NCBI GenBank assembly: GCA_030704615.1
Contig: CM060732.1
Coordinates: 65,763,053 to 65,827,052 of the forward strand
Length of the DNA: 64,000 nt
Reading direction: 5' to 3'
Source of the DNA: Takakia lepidozioides
Taxonomy: Eukaryota > Streptophyta > Takakiopsida > Takakiales > Takakiaceae
Under the pieces are notes generated by a model. The model was given only the letters and a program-made list of their open reading frames with translations. It did no database searches and was not told the DNA's origin. The position numbers and the translations under genes are program-made. The stretch's first letter is position 1, and each line of letters starts with the position of its first letter. Of this stretch, positions 31,999 to 43,700 are shown piece after piece.

Positions 31999-32026
31999 GT
32001 TGGAAAAACCGGTTTCTGTAGTAGTG
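31999..32026 (-). repeat. Right terminal inverted repeat of element 2
   Basis: Ends GGTTTCTGTAGTAGTG, inverse of the left end with three mismatches in 28; followed by target duplication TAT. Confidence 0.92.
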
Positions 32027-32660
32027 TATGCGCCGTTTTTCAATCTCTGCCTGCCCAGCTACACCATTCCACTTTTCTGACCCCAGTCAATGGTGGGACA
32101 ATGGGGACAAAAGATGAATGCATGTTGGACTACAGAGAGAAGGATGCAATTCGGAATTGGAACTAGTGATGAGTCGGGTTGGGGTGTTTACTGGAACAAT
32201 TCTAGGCTGTCATTGTCAGTTGCTAGCAGCAAGGCAAGGATGTATGCATGATTTTGTGCTGAGGCATGGATAGCTGAAGGAGCAGGGATAGAGTGTGGGT
32301 CCAGATTCATCCAAGAGGGCCGGATTTCAAGCTCCACATTACCTATGATTCCCTATGGAAGGATAACTACAATAAACCTGCATGGGTAAATGGTCAATTG
32401 GAAGCCGCAACAGGAACGGCACAATTGATAAAATAAGGCACTACTAATCAAGCTTCAACACATTTCACCCTGTTTTTCCCTCTTATCAGAATCGGCCCTA
32501 AATTTTCATGTTGAATTCTGCAAGTTAGCTGGTAGAACAAGGCACTGCTAATGAAGGCACGAAGATGCTGAGGAGGGTTTCAGAATTTATGAGCAAATGA
32601 GACAGGAGGTGATGCCTGGCATGGTGACATTTACTTGCATTGTCAATCGGCTGGTACAAG
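32027..32660 (+). pseudogene. Right half of host OSB/PPR cassette
   Basis: Outside element 2. 32,065-32,115 and 32,300-32,450 are OSB-like first and second half exons (KPAWVNGQLEAA recognisable). 32,575-32,650 reads as a PPR unit (EGFRIYEQMRQEVMPGMVTF). Together with 7,532-7,707 this is the pre-insertion site, itself a copy of the cassette. Confidence 0.7.
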
Positions 32661-34815
32661 GTATATTATAGAGCTGCCTATTGGAGACATAATTGGGTAG
32701 AAGTTTGGTACAGACCTTTTGACAGTTATAGAGAATAATGAAAGAATGGAATCACAACTTTGGAGAAGGGAGTCTATTGATTGAATTACATGAGTAGGAT
32801 CGGTGGTAGGAACTACCTTGGAGAGCTTTTATAGTAGCGATTAAACAGAAAATATTACACGTTTCGTTGTCTATCGTGCTTTCCCTGTGAATGAATTTGT
32901 AGAACTAATTAATCTTGTTATAGTTGTATATTATAATGTATGAAAGTTCATCTGCATCATTGTCAGATGAGCAAGAGTGTCGTGGCCAATATAGCATAGT
33001 GTAGGAGCGCTAGAAGCGTTCGTGTTAGAAGCTTTAGATTGTTAGATTGAAGTTGGTAGATATAAAGATCCGGTACTTGAGATGAGACAAAGTGCCAAAG
33101 ACCTAACACTGGATACTAGATAGGCTTTGAGATTATGGAAAGGTTGTGTTAATTTAATGCTGAAGTGGTTGCTGGAAATTACCAGTTTAAGAGAATTTAA
33201 GATTGAATGAAATTGATTATGTCTGGAAAAGAAAATAACTGTGATTTGATGAATGAAAAGATTGTAATTGAATGAGTGTTGTTTTCTTTGATGATAGTGT
33301 GTTCTTTGAGGTCTTAATTGAGCGTGAAATATAGATCATGACATAGCTTAGGGTAGACAAGCCTATGACCGTCATTAATTGTGTTTGCATGTGGCAACCC
33401 AGGAATTTTAGGGGGAAATAGAGGTGCATGACGACATTGTGAAAGCTATGAGTATTAATTACGAAGTTTGGGCTATTTGCGGCTCCTCTCTCTTTCATGA
33501 TCTTTCTTATTTCCTCTAGCCCTTGAAGCTCGTTGAGCTTTATGCACACATTGTAATAAGGTTTTGTTTCGTTACCCCTCTTTGAACAGTATTGTGTTTG
33601 TGTTCGTTGTGTGCAAGTGTAGTGTAGTTTTGTATGCTAGTAACTTTCTTTTATATTAGTATTTGAATATCCCAAACCCTAATTTGTTGTAATCTCATAG
33701 TGATGTGGAGCAAATACAGACATTCACATGATTATATCAAGACACATGCATGACTAGGCCTCAACTACATTTAGTAGGCGGTAGCACTCTAGCAGTTGTG
33801 CGAGTGACTCTAAATACATCTTCAATTAAAAAATGAACCTTTGATATGATGCCATGTGGTCAAATCTCAAATTTTTTGTTGGGATAATGATTGCAAGACC
33901 TCCCCAAGTTGTGCCACTTGTCAATCCTTGAGAAGTCCATGTGCTTGTGCAGGTGGAGTATTCCACATGGTGCACATCGAGCACTCTTCCTAGAGTTATG
34001 AGAAAGAGACACGTGTACAAATTGTAGCCATCGACAAAGTCATATACTATAGACAAACATATGACTGCAATATGATAGTGGGTGATATGACTTGGTTTAT
34101 ATGACGGTATGTTCTCAACTGACCATCTGTTCTAAGGGGGGTGCTATTGGCATCTTTGGATTTCCCTCATGATCCTTTATTGGGGAGGTATTTTTCCTGA
34201 ATTTGATATTTTCTCTTATTTCCTACATATTCTGGGTGGCAAAAATTCCCTAAGCAAAATTAGGACGTCTGTTTGAACTTGTTGAATTGTTAGAACTTTA
34301 AGTACTTAGGTGATTAAGGAGTGAAATTGGTGCATGGGCATGATAATGGACCCTTCTTCCTAAGGCTAAAGTGAGCTGAAAGGGGGTAAAACACTTAGCC
34401 CCTCCAAATGGGTGGCTTGAATTCAAGCACTCGAATGAAGGAGGGGCAATGGGAGTGGGACATGGTTCCCTCCTCCCTAAATCTGGGAAATGCTTTGTGA
34501 AGGGGTAAAGGAATACCCCGATTTATAACGTCTCGGGGATTTAGGCAGTATGAAGTAGCAATAAACTAGACTTGGAAGGTAGTTACATTTTAAAATCTAA
34601 AAACCGTAAACAAACCATAGGACTAGAAAACGCAAATTGCCCTGTATAGGGGAGCATTTGAGATTCTCTTTACCGGTAGGATATTAGAATTGATAGTTTA
34701 GACCTCCATACCTGCGGCGAACCCTGCACTAACCGCAGTTGGGTAGGCGATTCATTGAGCCCATCCTACACCGCAACTTACCACGACCCCACTAGGCTAG
34801 TATGTCGTCGCCCTG
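32661..34815. other. No gene recognised
   Basis: AT-rich, stops in all frames; no domain, RNA gene or long repeat seen. Confidence 0.55.
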
Positions 34816-34826
34816 GCCGCGCGCGC

Positions 34827-36110
34827 CTAGGGCTCGTCAACATGCCAGGTAAGTGATGGGACTAGCTGAATGCCTAAGTATGTGTAAGGCTCATCGGGTC
34901 CCAAAAATGGGAAGGGGTTGTTTAGGTAATGGATATAGAGTTTACAATGGGAAGCAATTGCGGATTTATTAATTTGTTGTGTGGGTTGTTGCGGTAACGG
35001 CGCACTTGTGGAGCTGAGTTCCATGCCTGACCATAGGTTAAAGCGGGATAGCTTGCTGACTTGCCGGTTGAGGTGGTGGGGTTTGTGAGGTAGGATAGCT
35101 AGGTCGTCAGCGTATGCAGCAGCGGAGATTTCGCTAGGGGAGGTTTTATAGTGATAGCCTAGCTTTCCGCGTGCTAACCATCTTAGTAGAGGTTCTAAAA
35201 AGATAATAAATAGGTAGGCACTAAGGGTGTTATCCTGGATAGTACCACGTAAAATAGGAATAGCGGGGGTAGTGCCATAGTATGAGCCGGAGTATTCCGT
35301 AGTGCTGTTGGTATAGATGTTGTCAATGAGTTGGATGGCATCAATGGGATAACCAAGGTCTGTCATGATTGCAAGTAGTCTGGCATGATCTAAGGATCCG
35401 AAGGTATTTTTAAAGTCTATATACAGGAGGTAGATATCTTGTTTAGTGAGCTTGGCATCTTCGAGGGCTGAGAGGACGTATTGTATTTGATGGGTTGTGC
35501 TACGCGTGGCTCGGAAGCCCGCTTGGGGGTCGCTCAGAATATAGTGCTGTTCTCCATAATTGGATAGCAGCGTGGTCAGTGTGTTGATAAACAATTTATA
35601 GATAGTGTTGGCTAGGGCTATGGGTCTGTAGTTACCGAGGTTAGTAGGGTCGCCTTTCTTAAATAGCAGGATGGTGCGATTATGTTTCCAAGTAGGTGGG
35701 ATACGCTGGAGTTGGTAACATAGTTTGAAAAATTTGAAGAAGAGGGTATGAAGATGGGGGTCAAACGCTTGTAATATAGCGTTAGGGATCATATCTGGTC
35801 CAGGGGCTTTTGATTTGGATAGACCTTTAAGGCAAGAGTCATAAAGATCTAGCGTGAATAGGTCATGTATGCGGTCCGTGGGTATCCCTTATCTAAAGAG
35901 AATCCGTCGAGGTCATGCCATGGGTAATGCTTGACTTTACATAAATAGTTGGGGTGGTGGTGATCAGGGTGTAGGCAGTTCGTGATAGTGGGCGTATAGG
36001 AAGCGGATGCTTGTATCCATATTTTTTTGTTGATATCAGTTGGGCTTGTCAAGAAATGGCCCAGCCGATGTTTAAGGCAGTTAATTGGTGGGTTGATCAT
36101 AGGGTTAAAG
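34827..36110 (-). pseudogene. LINE reverse transcriptase, truncated
   Basis: Minus strand, two frames. 36,100-35,850 precedes the RT domain; a frame break near 35,870 leads to an open 321-codon stretch (35,792-34,827) with the non-LTR RT landmarks: KKGDPTNLGNYRPIALAN, DPQAGFRATRSTTHQIQ, YLLYIDFKNTF (catalytic Asp), GTIQDNTLSAYLF in place of the usual G-x-x-Q-G-x-P-x-S, and the catalytic AAAYADDLAIL. It ends after YTYLGIQL at 34,827 with no RNase H. Catalytic Asp residues are intact, but the element lacks both ends. It may belong to the same family as the C-terminal piece at 1,150-2,361. Confidence 0.88.
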
Positions 36111-36239
36111 ATGGCTTTGTGTGCTCTTTTTGGATGGTCATGTAGGAGCTGGCCAAATGAGGTAATATTTTTTTTTGTGATTATCGCTGGCTTTTTGTTC
36201 GGTTATAAGATATGCGGTTTTTTTTTTGACCCTTCCTAG

Positions 36240-36370
36240 CTTGGCGAGGGCAGCAACCCAATTCGGGATGTATGGCGAACCACCATGAAGGCCCTCGACT
36301 CCCGGTGATGAGTCGCGGTGAGTCTTGGCCCACCCACCACGGCCCCATTGTCCCGTTTGAAGTCGTGTAA
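36240..36370 (+). repeat. Short dispersed repeat
   Basis: ATGGCGAACCACCATGAAGG and CGGTGAGTCTTGGCCCAC recur at 14,345-14,390 (direct) and 10,170-10,275 (inverted). Function unknown; two of the three copies touch LINE sequence. Confidence 0.6.
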
Positions 36371-36375
36371 AGATA

Positions 36376-38362
36376 TATTGAAATCAATATACCCATCCAA
36401 CACTGGTATATTAGGTAACATAGCCATGGCGGTAGCATTCGAGGTGACAATTAGGTACTTTTAGGGAATCTCACCCATCTAGCAAAATCTAGTAGATTTT
36501 TTTTTCTATACAAAATAAGGGAGGGATTTTTTTGGAACATATCTCTAGTGCCCTATGACCTTTATGTGCTAGGTCTTTTCTCTTTTTGTTGTGTTGTTAG
36601 GGAGCCTTCAGTTGTAAGAAATCTCCAATCACAGTTGAAAAAAATGTGACATATCTATCATTCCTAAAATGCCATATAACCCAAAGAAAACCTCTTCAAA
36701 TCCTGCACATATTTTTGAATCTCAAGCCTCCTTGCTCTTGCATTGGGATTTAAAGCCAAAATATTATTGAATATCTCATCAATTTTCTCTTTTACCATAA
36801 ATTGTTTCTTTTTTTTTGTATTGGAAAACATCAAAATTTTAGAAATAATTAAATTGTATATTTATTTAAATAATCATCCACACCCGGAAACTATCCATAC
36901 CCTCAGGGTACATTTTGGCATGTATATCCTTACCCGGGGGTTATATAGAAATCTGAAAATTTACCCAGACCCGGAGGGTAAATAAATTTTTGAGATTTAA
37001 ATTTATCCATACCCAATGGGTAAGTGGTTTGACAAAAATAATTTACTTATACCCTAAGGGTTTATTGAAGTCAATATACCCGCCCAACACTGGTATATAA
37101 GGTAACATAGCCACGACGGTAGCATTCGAGGCGACATTTAGCGTGGATGTACTTTTAAGGAATCTCACCCATCTAGCAAAATCTAGTAGTTTTTTTCCTA
37201 TATAGAATAATGGAGGGATTTTTTTGGGACATAACATTAGTGCCCTATGACCTTTATGTGCTAGGTTTCTCTCTTTTTGTTGTGTTGTTAGGGAGCCTTC
37301 AGCTATAAGAAAACTCCAATCATAGCTGAAAAAAATGTTACATATCTATCATTCCTAAAATGCTATATAACCCAAAGAAAACCTCTTCAGATCCTGCAAA
37401 TATTTTTTGAATCTCAACCCTCCTTGCTCTTGCATTGGGAATTAAAGCCAAAATATTATGTAATATCTCATCAATTGTTTTTTTAACCATAGATTGTTTC
37501 TTTTGTTTTGTATTTGGAAACATCACAATTTTAAAAACCATTACATTGTATATTTATTTAAATAATTATCCATACCCGGAAACTATCCATACCCTTAGGG
37601 TACATTTTGGCATATATATCCTTACATGGGGGTTATATAGAAATCTGGAAAGTTAATTTATCCATACCTGGAGGGTGAAATAAAATTTTGAGATTTCAAT
37701 TTATCCATATCCAAAGGATAAATGGTTCGACAAAAATAATTTGCTTATACCCTAAGGGTATATATATTGAAATCAATATACCCCACCAACATTAGTATAT
37801 AAGGTAATGTAGCCACGGCGGTAGCATTCGACGGCGGTAGCATAGCGATGGTGGTAGCATTCGAGGTGACATTTAGCGTGGAGAGGGAATCTAGCAAAAT
37901 CTAGTAATGTTTTTTCTATACAAAATAAGGGAGGGATTCTTTTGGGACATAACACTAGTACCCTATGACCTTTATATGCAAGGTCTTCTCTCTTTTTGTT
38001 GTGTTGTTAGGGAGTCTTCAGCTGTAAGAAAGCTCCAATCACAGCTGAAAAAAATGTTACATATCTATCATTCCTAAAATGCCATATAACCCAAAGAAAA
38101 CCTCTTCAGATCCTTCAAATATTTTTTTGAATCTCAACCCTCCTTGCTCTTGCATTGGGAATTAAAGCCAAAATATTATGCAATATCTCATCATTTTTTA
38201 TTTTTTATTTATTTTTTACCATAGATTGTTTTTTTTTGTTTTGTATTTGGAAACATCACAATTTTAGAAACGATTAAATTGTATATTTATTTAAATAATT
38301 ATCCATACCCGGAAACTATCTATACCCTTAGGGTACATTTTGTCATATATATCCTTACCCGG
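36376..38362 (+). repeat. Satellite of about 0.69 kb, 2.9 units
   Basis: Units start with TATTGAAATCAATATACCC at about 36,376, 37,063 and 37,765 (periods 687 and 702 bp); the third is cut at about 38,362. Units share ATTCCTAAAATGCCATATAA and a cluster of palindromic TACCC-x-x-AGGGTA words, for example TACCCTTAGGGTA. Small indels and base changes distinguish copies. No coding potential. Confidence 0.88.
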
Positions 38363-38510
38363 ACTGGATATGGCAAACCAAATAAATCCACCTAGCTTAG
38401 ATAATAAGATCTACAACTCACGTGAAAATGTACCAAGTTTTATGGACTCCACTTGACACAAGTTATTTTTTTATTATTTTTATTATTTTTTAAGAGAAAC
38501 ACCTGGGAGC

Positions 38511-38535
38511 ACATATATATATATATATATATATG
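38511..38535. repeat. (AT)n microsatellite
   Basis: About twelve AT dinucleotides. Confidence 0.9.
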
Positions 38536-39757
38536 CAATCTAGGTAGTTGTATTTCTTGATGAATCCAATCACGTATGTGCAGGACAAACATTTGTGATG
38601 ACCTTTATGCAATATTTAAGCTACCCCAACCTTAGGGCCCAAACACAACCCACCTTCAGACTCCATCCACAGCAAACCATAGAATACTGCTAGTTTGTAA
38701 CTTTGCGTTATAATCTATTGAACACTATGCAGCTTTCTGCACGGAGTTGTCACATACATACACATTGATCTCGTTTTCGTATTTATTGAGCACTCCTCCT
38801 CGTCTACTGAAATTTTACTATAAATATTTTCTAACCATATTCAACCATATTAATGTCCCAATACTTACGTTTCTATTCATTTAAAGATGGTTTAGGTTCC
38901 AATTTACATTTTTTTTATCCTAAACACCAGAATACAATCACGACAATGGGAACCTGCAAAAACCACCAATGGTTGCTTGCAGCAGTAGCATACACGTAAA
39001 GTAAAAGCACACGAGAGACAATGGGAGGCTACAGGGGGAGTGAAACACGCAACAACAATCGAAAACACGCAGGGAAAGTCGAGGAACACAGACACAAAGC
39101 GCGATGGTGCTCCCGCGGGGCGGCTGGAGCTCACTGGGCCACATGCTCCATCCCTAATCCCTAAATCGTAAGGCAGATCGGGTTGAATCGGACAGGCAAC
39201 GAATCATGGTGTGCTTCAAAAACACTCTATTTTTTTTTCCCACATTTCCATGGAGCTCATTAAAAGTCATTCAAATATTTCTAAACCCCCAAAACTGGCT
39301 TGGTACGCGTTGTTTATGTTTTCTTCTTATTATCAATGGTTGCCTCTCACCTTCGCATAACTCAAGGCGTTTCGTGTTAGAGTTGTGTGGGGATATAACT
39401 GAGAGAGAGAGCAGTAGGAGAGCTCTTCATTTCTTGGCGGCGGCATGTCATGCTAGAGTCAATCCATATCATGCTAACAATCCTGATATGTGGGACTATT
39501 GTGAGGATACTGGCAATGCTCGACATGAGCTTGACTTCTATGACTTACCTTAAGGTGGGAAGAGTGGCCTCTTACTCTCATGTTTGGAGATGATATGTGG
39601 AATTCGGAAGCCACTGAATTGCTGGAGGTAACCTTCACTGGTCTTGTTCCTGAACCAAACCATTCTTAGCCTGATACTTCAGCTGGACCAGTTGATTATT
39701 CAATTTGTTTTGGCCTTTGAATGTCATGTGACCGTGGGTGGTGATCATGACTAACAA
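38536..39757. other. No gene recognised
   Basis: A frame at 39,206-39,553 of 115 codons has no clear similarity; it may belong to the N-terminal region of the following transposase relic, but nothing shows it. Confidence 0.45.
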
Positions 39758-40512
39758 TATGTATGCGAGGACCCTCAACAATAGGGGCACATTTAAGGGA
39801 GGTTATAAGTGGTGGTATGATCCCCTAACTGTAAAGGAGCTGCGGGGCTGGGTTGGGGGTGCACATACTAATGGGAATAAAGAAATTGCCTACTACTAGG
39901 TTGTACTAGAAGGCTAGTGATGAATTCTTCAAGTGTCCTATCATAATGAAGATTATGAGTAGGAATAGGGGGGAGTCAATTCTTCGCTGCATGCACCTTG
40001 TGGACAACCGGCTTATCTGCTATGACAGTGCAAGTGGCTGTTAGATTCACAGAATAAGCTATATGCCAAGTACATGACCCCCGAGCAAAATCTTACGGCA
40101 TAGAGGGGCTTGTCGTCTTGTGCCCATCTCTCCTGTTGTGAAGCATTACCAAGAGATGATGAGGGGAGTGGACATGCATGATCAACTAAGGGGGTACTAT
40201 TCAGTTCAAACCCGTGACCATAAGTGGTGGCATAGGCTGCATTTTCATTTGCATGTTACATGCTACTCCCAAACCGAACACATACATACCTTTTGGAAGT
40301 GGAAATCAGGTCTGCCTGGCATTGAGCTAGCGAAGGTGGAGTCTCTCATGATTCAAGAATTCATTATCTTATCCGAACATACAGGTATTGCATCCCATTC
40401 AATCTTATATACATCTAAGTTTGACATGTGTACTCAATTTTTAATCTGGGACTTGTCATACAAGTGCGATTGTTTTCAGATCGATAGGTGGATGTCATCA
40501 TTTTTTGAATAG
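39758..40512 (+). pseudogene. piggyBac-like transposase relic
   Basis: Two parts of a DDE_Tnp_1_7 (piggyBac) transposase. 39,830-40,050 encodes the N-terminal helical region with KELRGWVGGAHTNGNKEIAY, EFFKCPIIMKIMSRNRGE and SILRCMHLVDN. 40,120-40,330 encodes the C-terminal side of the catalytic fold, HYQEMMRGVDMHDQLRGYYS and KWWHRLHFHLH, in which the Asp of GVD-x-x-D is the family's third acidic residue. The middle, with the first two catalytic Asp residues, is deleted between about 40,050 and 40,120. Several stops are present. No TTAA-flanked ends were found. A dead copy. Confidence 0.75.
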
Positions 40513-43500
40513 TCAAACAATTCTGTCTTGCAAATCTATTGCATACATTACAATAATATCTCCTTGAGCGATATTCCGTGCACAGAATACTTGTACACTT
40601 CTTCAGTCAATGGTGTCTAGGTAGTAGAACTTTTTGAACATGCTGTTGTCATGTTTATTGCAGTTGGGAGATCATCTCCGGGCACAAAGGAATCCAACAC
40701 TTTCCGGTACCACGACCAAAAGGAGGCCTAGACATTGTTGTCAAACCCAAAAAAGGAGCACAATTTCATTCTTTCCAAAGGTTAGGAAGATTGTTGCAAA
40801 AACGTTGTAGTTGCACTAGCCAACTCTAGGATCACATTTAGATCACTTTTAGACGAGATTACTTGAAAGCTTAGATAATCATCAATAAATAAAGCTAAAA
40901 AACCCTTCCCCATTGTATGCTTTTGTACACAGATTGACCCTTCTCCACCAAGCCAAGACCTCTCTCTTGAACCCATGCGTCTATTTAACAGTGTAATCTA
41001 TCCCACTACTAAGGAACTGTTTGGCAACATTCATCCACAAACTTCCAAGTGGGCAATATTAACCTTACTTTCAGTGTTTTCTTTTCATTTTTCCAATATA
41101 CCAAAGCAGGCTTGGGCCACATGTGAATTTTACCCAGTGCCCATGTGGCCACAATAACGAGGTGACATGGTTAGAAAAGTGGTTATATATCAGGTGGCAT
41201 GTTTTAACTGGGCCACGACGGTATAATTAGGCTCCTGATATTCAACTACTGCGCTCTTTGGTGATATTTTTGGATTTTACCCCCCATAATTCCTTTGTAC
41301 AAGTAGCCGACCCATTTTCTAGGTCAAAAAATTTTCGCCAGGAAAAAAAACATTGCTTACCTTATATTGCACTAGCCATAATTGTTGTCTTTTTCGGCTA
41401 GTATAGCCACGCCACATGCAATTGCCATCTACCCAAGGCAGCTACTCGGCTAATTTTATTTGTTGTTCATGTTGGCTACTACACGCTTATTATTTCTTCA
41501 CCTAAGGTACTTCAAAAAAATTATAACTGACTCGTAAAGAACCTCGTTTTTTTTTAATGTGTAGTTTTAGTATGCTTATATGATTGTGGAAAAGTACATT
41601 ATATCTGGCTCACTGCGTTACACCCAAATATAACATATAATGCACTCCCCCATAATTTTTTGTTTCTTTGCATGGGGTAAAGCCTCAGCACTGAGGGCGA
41701 GACCAAGGACTGAGGAGTAGATAGTGGCTGAGGCTAAAGCTTTACCCTATACATAACACATCCAAATCAAACAATAGAGGTATCAATAGAAATTTGCACG
41801 AAAAAAGTGAAGCGTCAAAGACGTGCCCATTGCATGATGTATAGGTAGTGTGGACACATGATGTAGAGGCTCTTCATGAGAGCAAAACCTGCTCCTTGGA
41901 TTTTGAGGCAGGTTGCCCAATAGCAAGCAAGGGGTGGAGGGTGGCCAAAATCTCCATACTACAAACCTAAGCTGCTCTAGCATCTCTTTAAGTTTGGACA
42001 TGTTTGATTCTTAAACATCTATGGGATGATTGTCATCAGAATAGTTAAACGGCGGTGGAAAGAGGAAGATGCCAAGTGCTTGTGCTAGCTATCCATTGTA
42101 TTGATAAGTTTATGGGCAATGTGGGCAGGCTACCACTTAATTTAGCTTAAGGATATGTTGAAACATGCATCCCCATAGAGAAGGTTTTTTTTTTTAATGT
42201 CTTGAGGCATATGCTAGTATATTATTCAGTGCTTCATTGTTCAGCATTTTGGAATTGAGAAGATCATTTGCATCTATCATATTTTTTGAATGCTGCAATT
42301 TTTGTTACATGTGTGTGCATGTGGTGTTGTTGTCTTTCATATGGGTAGGTGAAATTCACTGAATATACGCGTGTGGTTGTATGGTCACACAAATATTTGA
42401 GTAGACTAGGCTGTAGGCAAGGCAAACAGGAAATGTCATGATGCTTTGGTTGAATATACAAGCATCATATATGTATTCAAATAGTACCTATACATTTCAT
42501 ATCCCCACAAATTAAATCAATTTCTAATATACTTAGGACAATATTATTTGAAATTGCATGATAGCAACATGTGGTCGAGTCCCTACTCAACCAATGTTGT
42601 CATCCTACAAGTGTTACGTGGCAAGTAGACGTTGGTGTATTTAGTCATCTAAATGACCACGTTCTGGTAATTTGTTTCACGTTTAAAAAATTGTAAATGG
42701 TAATATTTCGGTTTAAACCAATTTTGTAGTGTAGGTTCAGAGCAAGGGTTCAAGTAATGATTACGGTCTGGTTGTTTAAATCGCTACATAGCAGTCCACG
42801 TAAAGCCGCCATGTCACTGTCATTTTTTTAGTGATTGTCCCAAATAACCAGAGTCCTAAATCACCATTGTCCGAAAATATTCTCCACCCTAACTCCCATA
42901 CCCAGTCCAAAAAATTAGACGCATATATACATGCATAACATATGCCATATGATGACATTTTTGGCATTGTAATGCTACGGCATGCAATACGATGGCACAT
43001 AAATACTAGAGTTGTGCGGTTAGTTGCTTTTTTAATATCAGCTGGTTATGGATGTTTAACTTTGTGCTCACATCCTCCAGTTTCGGGTTTTTGGAGCTTT
43101 TCCGTGTTATATCCTACCAGTTGGCAAAAAATATGGAATTTAACCCTATGCAATTATGGACAAATGGAGTTTATGTCAGGATGGCCTCCGGTGATTCACT
43201 ATCCGGTTGTCAAACAAATCCAAGTTTATTTTAATAAAATAAAATAACTCAAACTTCGAAATCTAAATGTATTAAAAATACTAATGAAAAACTAGTTACA
43301 ACTATTAGGGTAGAACATAGAAGAGTGCTCTTAGGAGATTTGCTATTGTCGCTAATGCAGAAAATGCAAGTGTCCATTCAAATATCAAAAAATGGGATCA
43401 TAAAATACGAAGTTGTAAACATGCATGCTCCTTCAGAACGCGATAAGTAGAAATGAAATGAAGAGATGGCCAGCTCATGACTATGAACTGCCTCGTTTAT

Positions 43501-43700
43501 GTCGAGTGAACTCAACAATTGGCTATTATCCGGATTATAACCTCCCGGTTTTAAATGTCGGATATATGGGTTTTGATTTGAACCGAAACTAATGGTTGAA
43601 AAGAAGCAGGTTATGAAAAAAAAAACCCATAAAAAAAACCCACTGGATCTCAACAAGACCGGTTATCCCATCTCTTCATATCTGGCAGTTTTTAACGAAG
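40513..43700. other. No gene recognised
   Basis: AT-rich. 41,668-41,756 forms a stem from GGGTAAAG and CCTCAGC on the left with GCTGAGG and CTTTACCC on the right. 42,727-42,731 ends like a CACTA element (TTTTGTAGTG) but no partner end is visible. Confidence 0.45.

Larger units (their letters stand above)
7708..32026 (+). mobile_element. CACTA element 2: very large element with transposase genes and PPR/OSB cargo
   Basis: A 24,319-bp element. The left end CACTAATACAGAAACCGG and the inverse complement of the right end (CACTACTACAGAAACCGG) match at 25 of the first 28 positions, and the element is flanked by the 3-bp duplication TAT (7,705-7,707 and 32,027-32,029). Both CACTA-type gene classes lie inside: a TNPA-like gene with a Transposase_24-type domain fused to a phosphatase domain, and a tnp2 (Transposase_21) gene with DUF4218- and DUF4216-type regions. 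Also inside are LINE pieces, a divergent small gene, PPR and OSB fragments, and nested element 3. CACTA elements are usually about 5-15 kb; size here comes from nested insertions and cargo. tnp2 has several lesions, so the copy is probably no longer autonomous. Confidence 0.9.

Noticed and set aside
33700-34140. Possible CACTA remnant with ATATGACT-type words
   Set aside because: Words resemble element 3 subterminals only loosely and no terminal repeats or duplications were found.
41668-41756. Hairpin as a microRNA precursor
   Set aside because: Stem arms are short and bulged, with no extended miRNA-like duplex.
42700-42734. A fourth CACTA element end (TTTTGTAGTG then TAG)
   Set aside because: No matching CACTACAAAATTGG end or TAG duplication found at lower coordinates; not enough to call an element.
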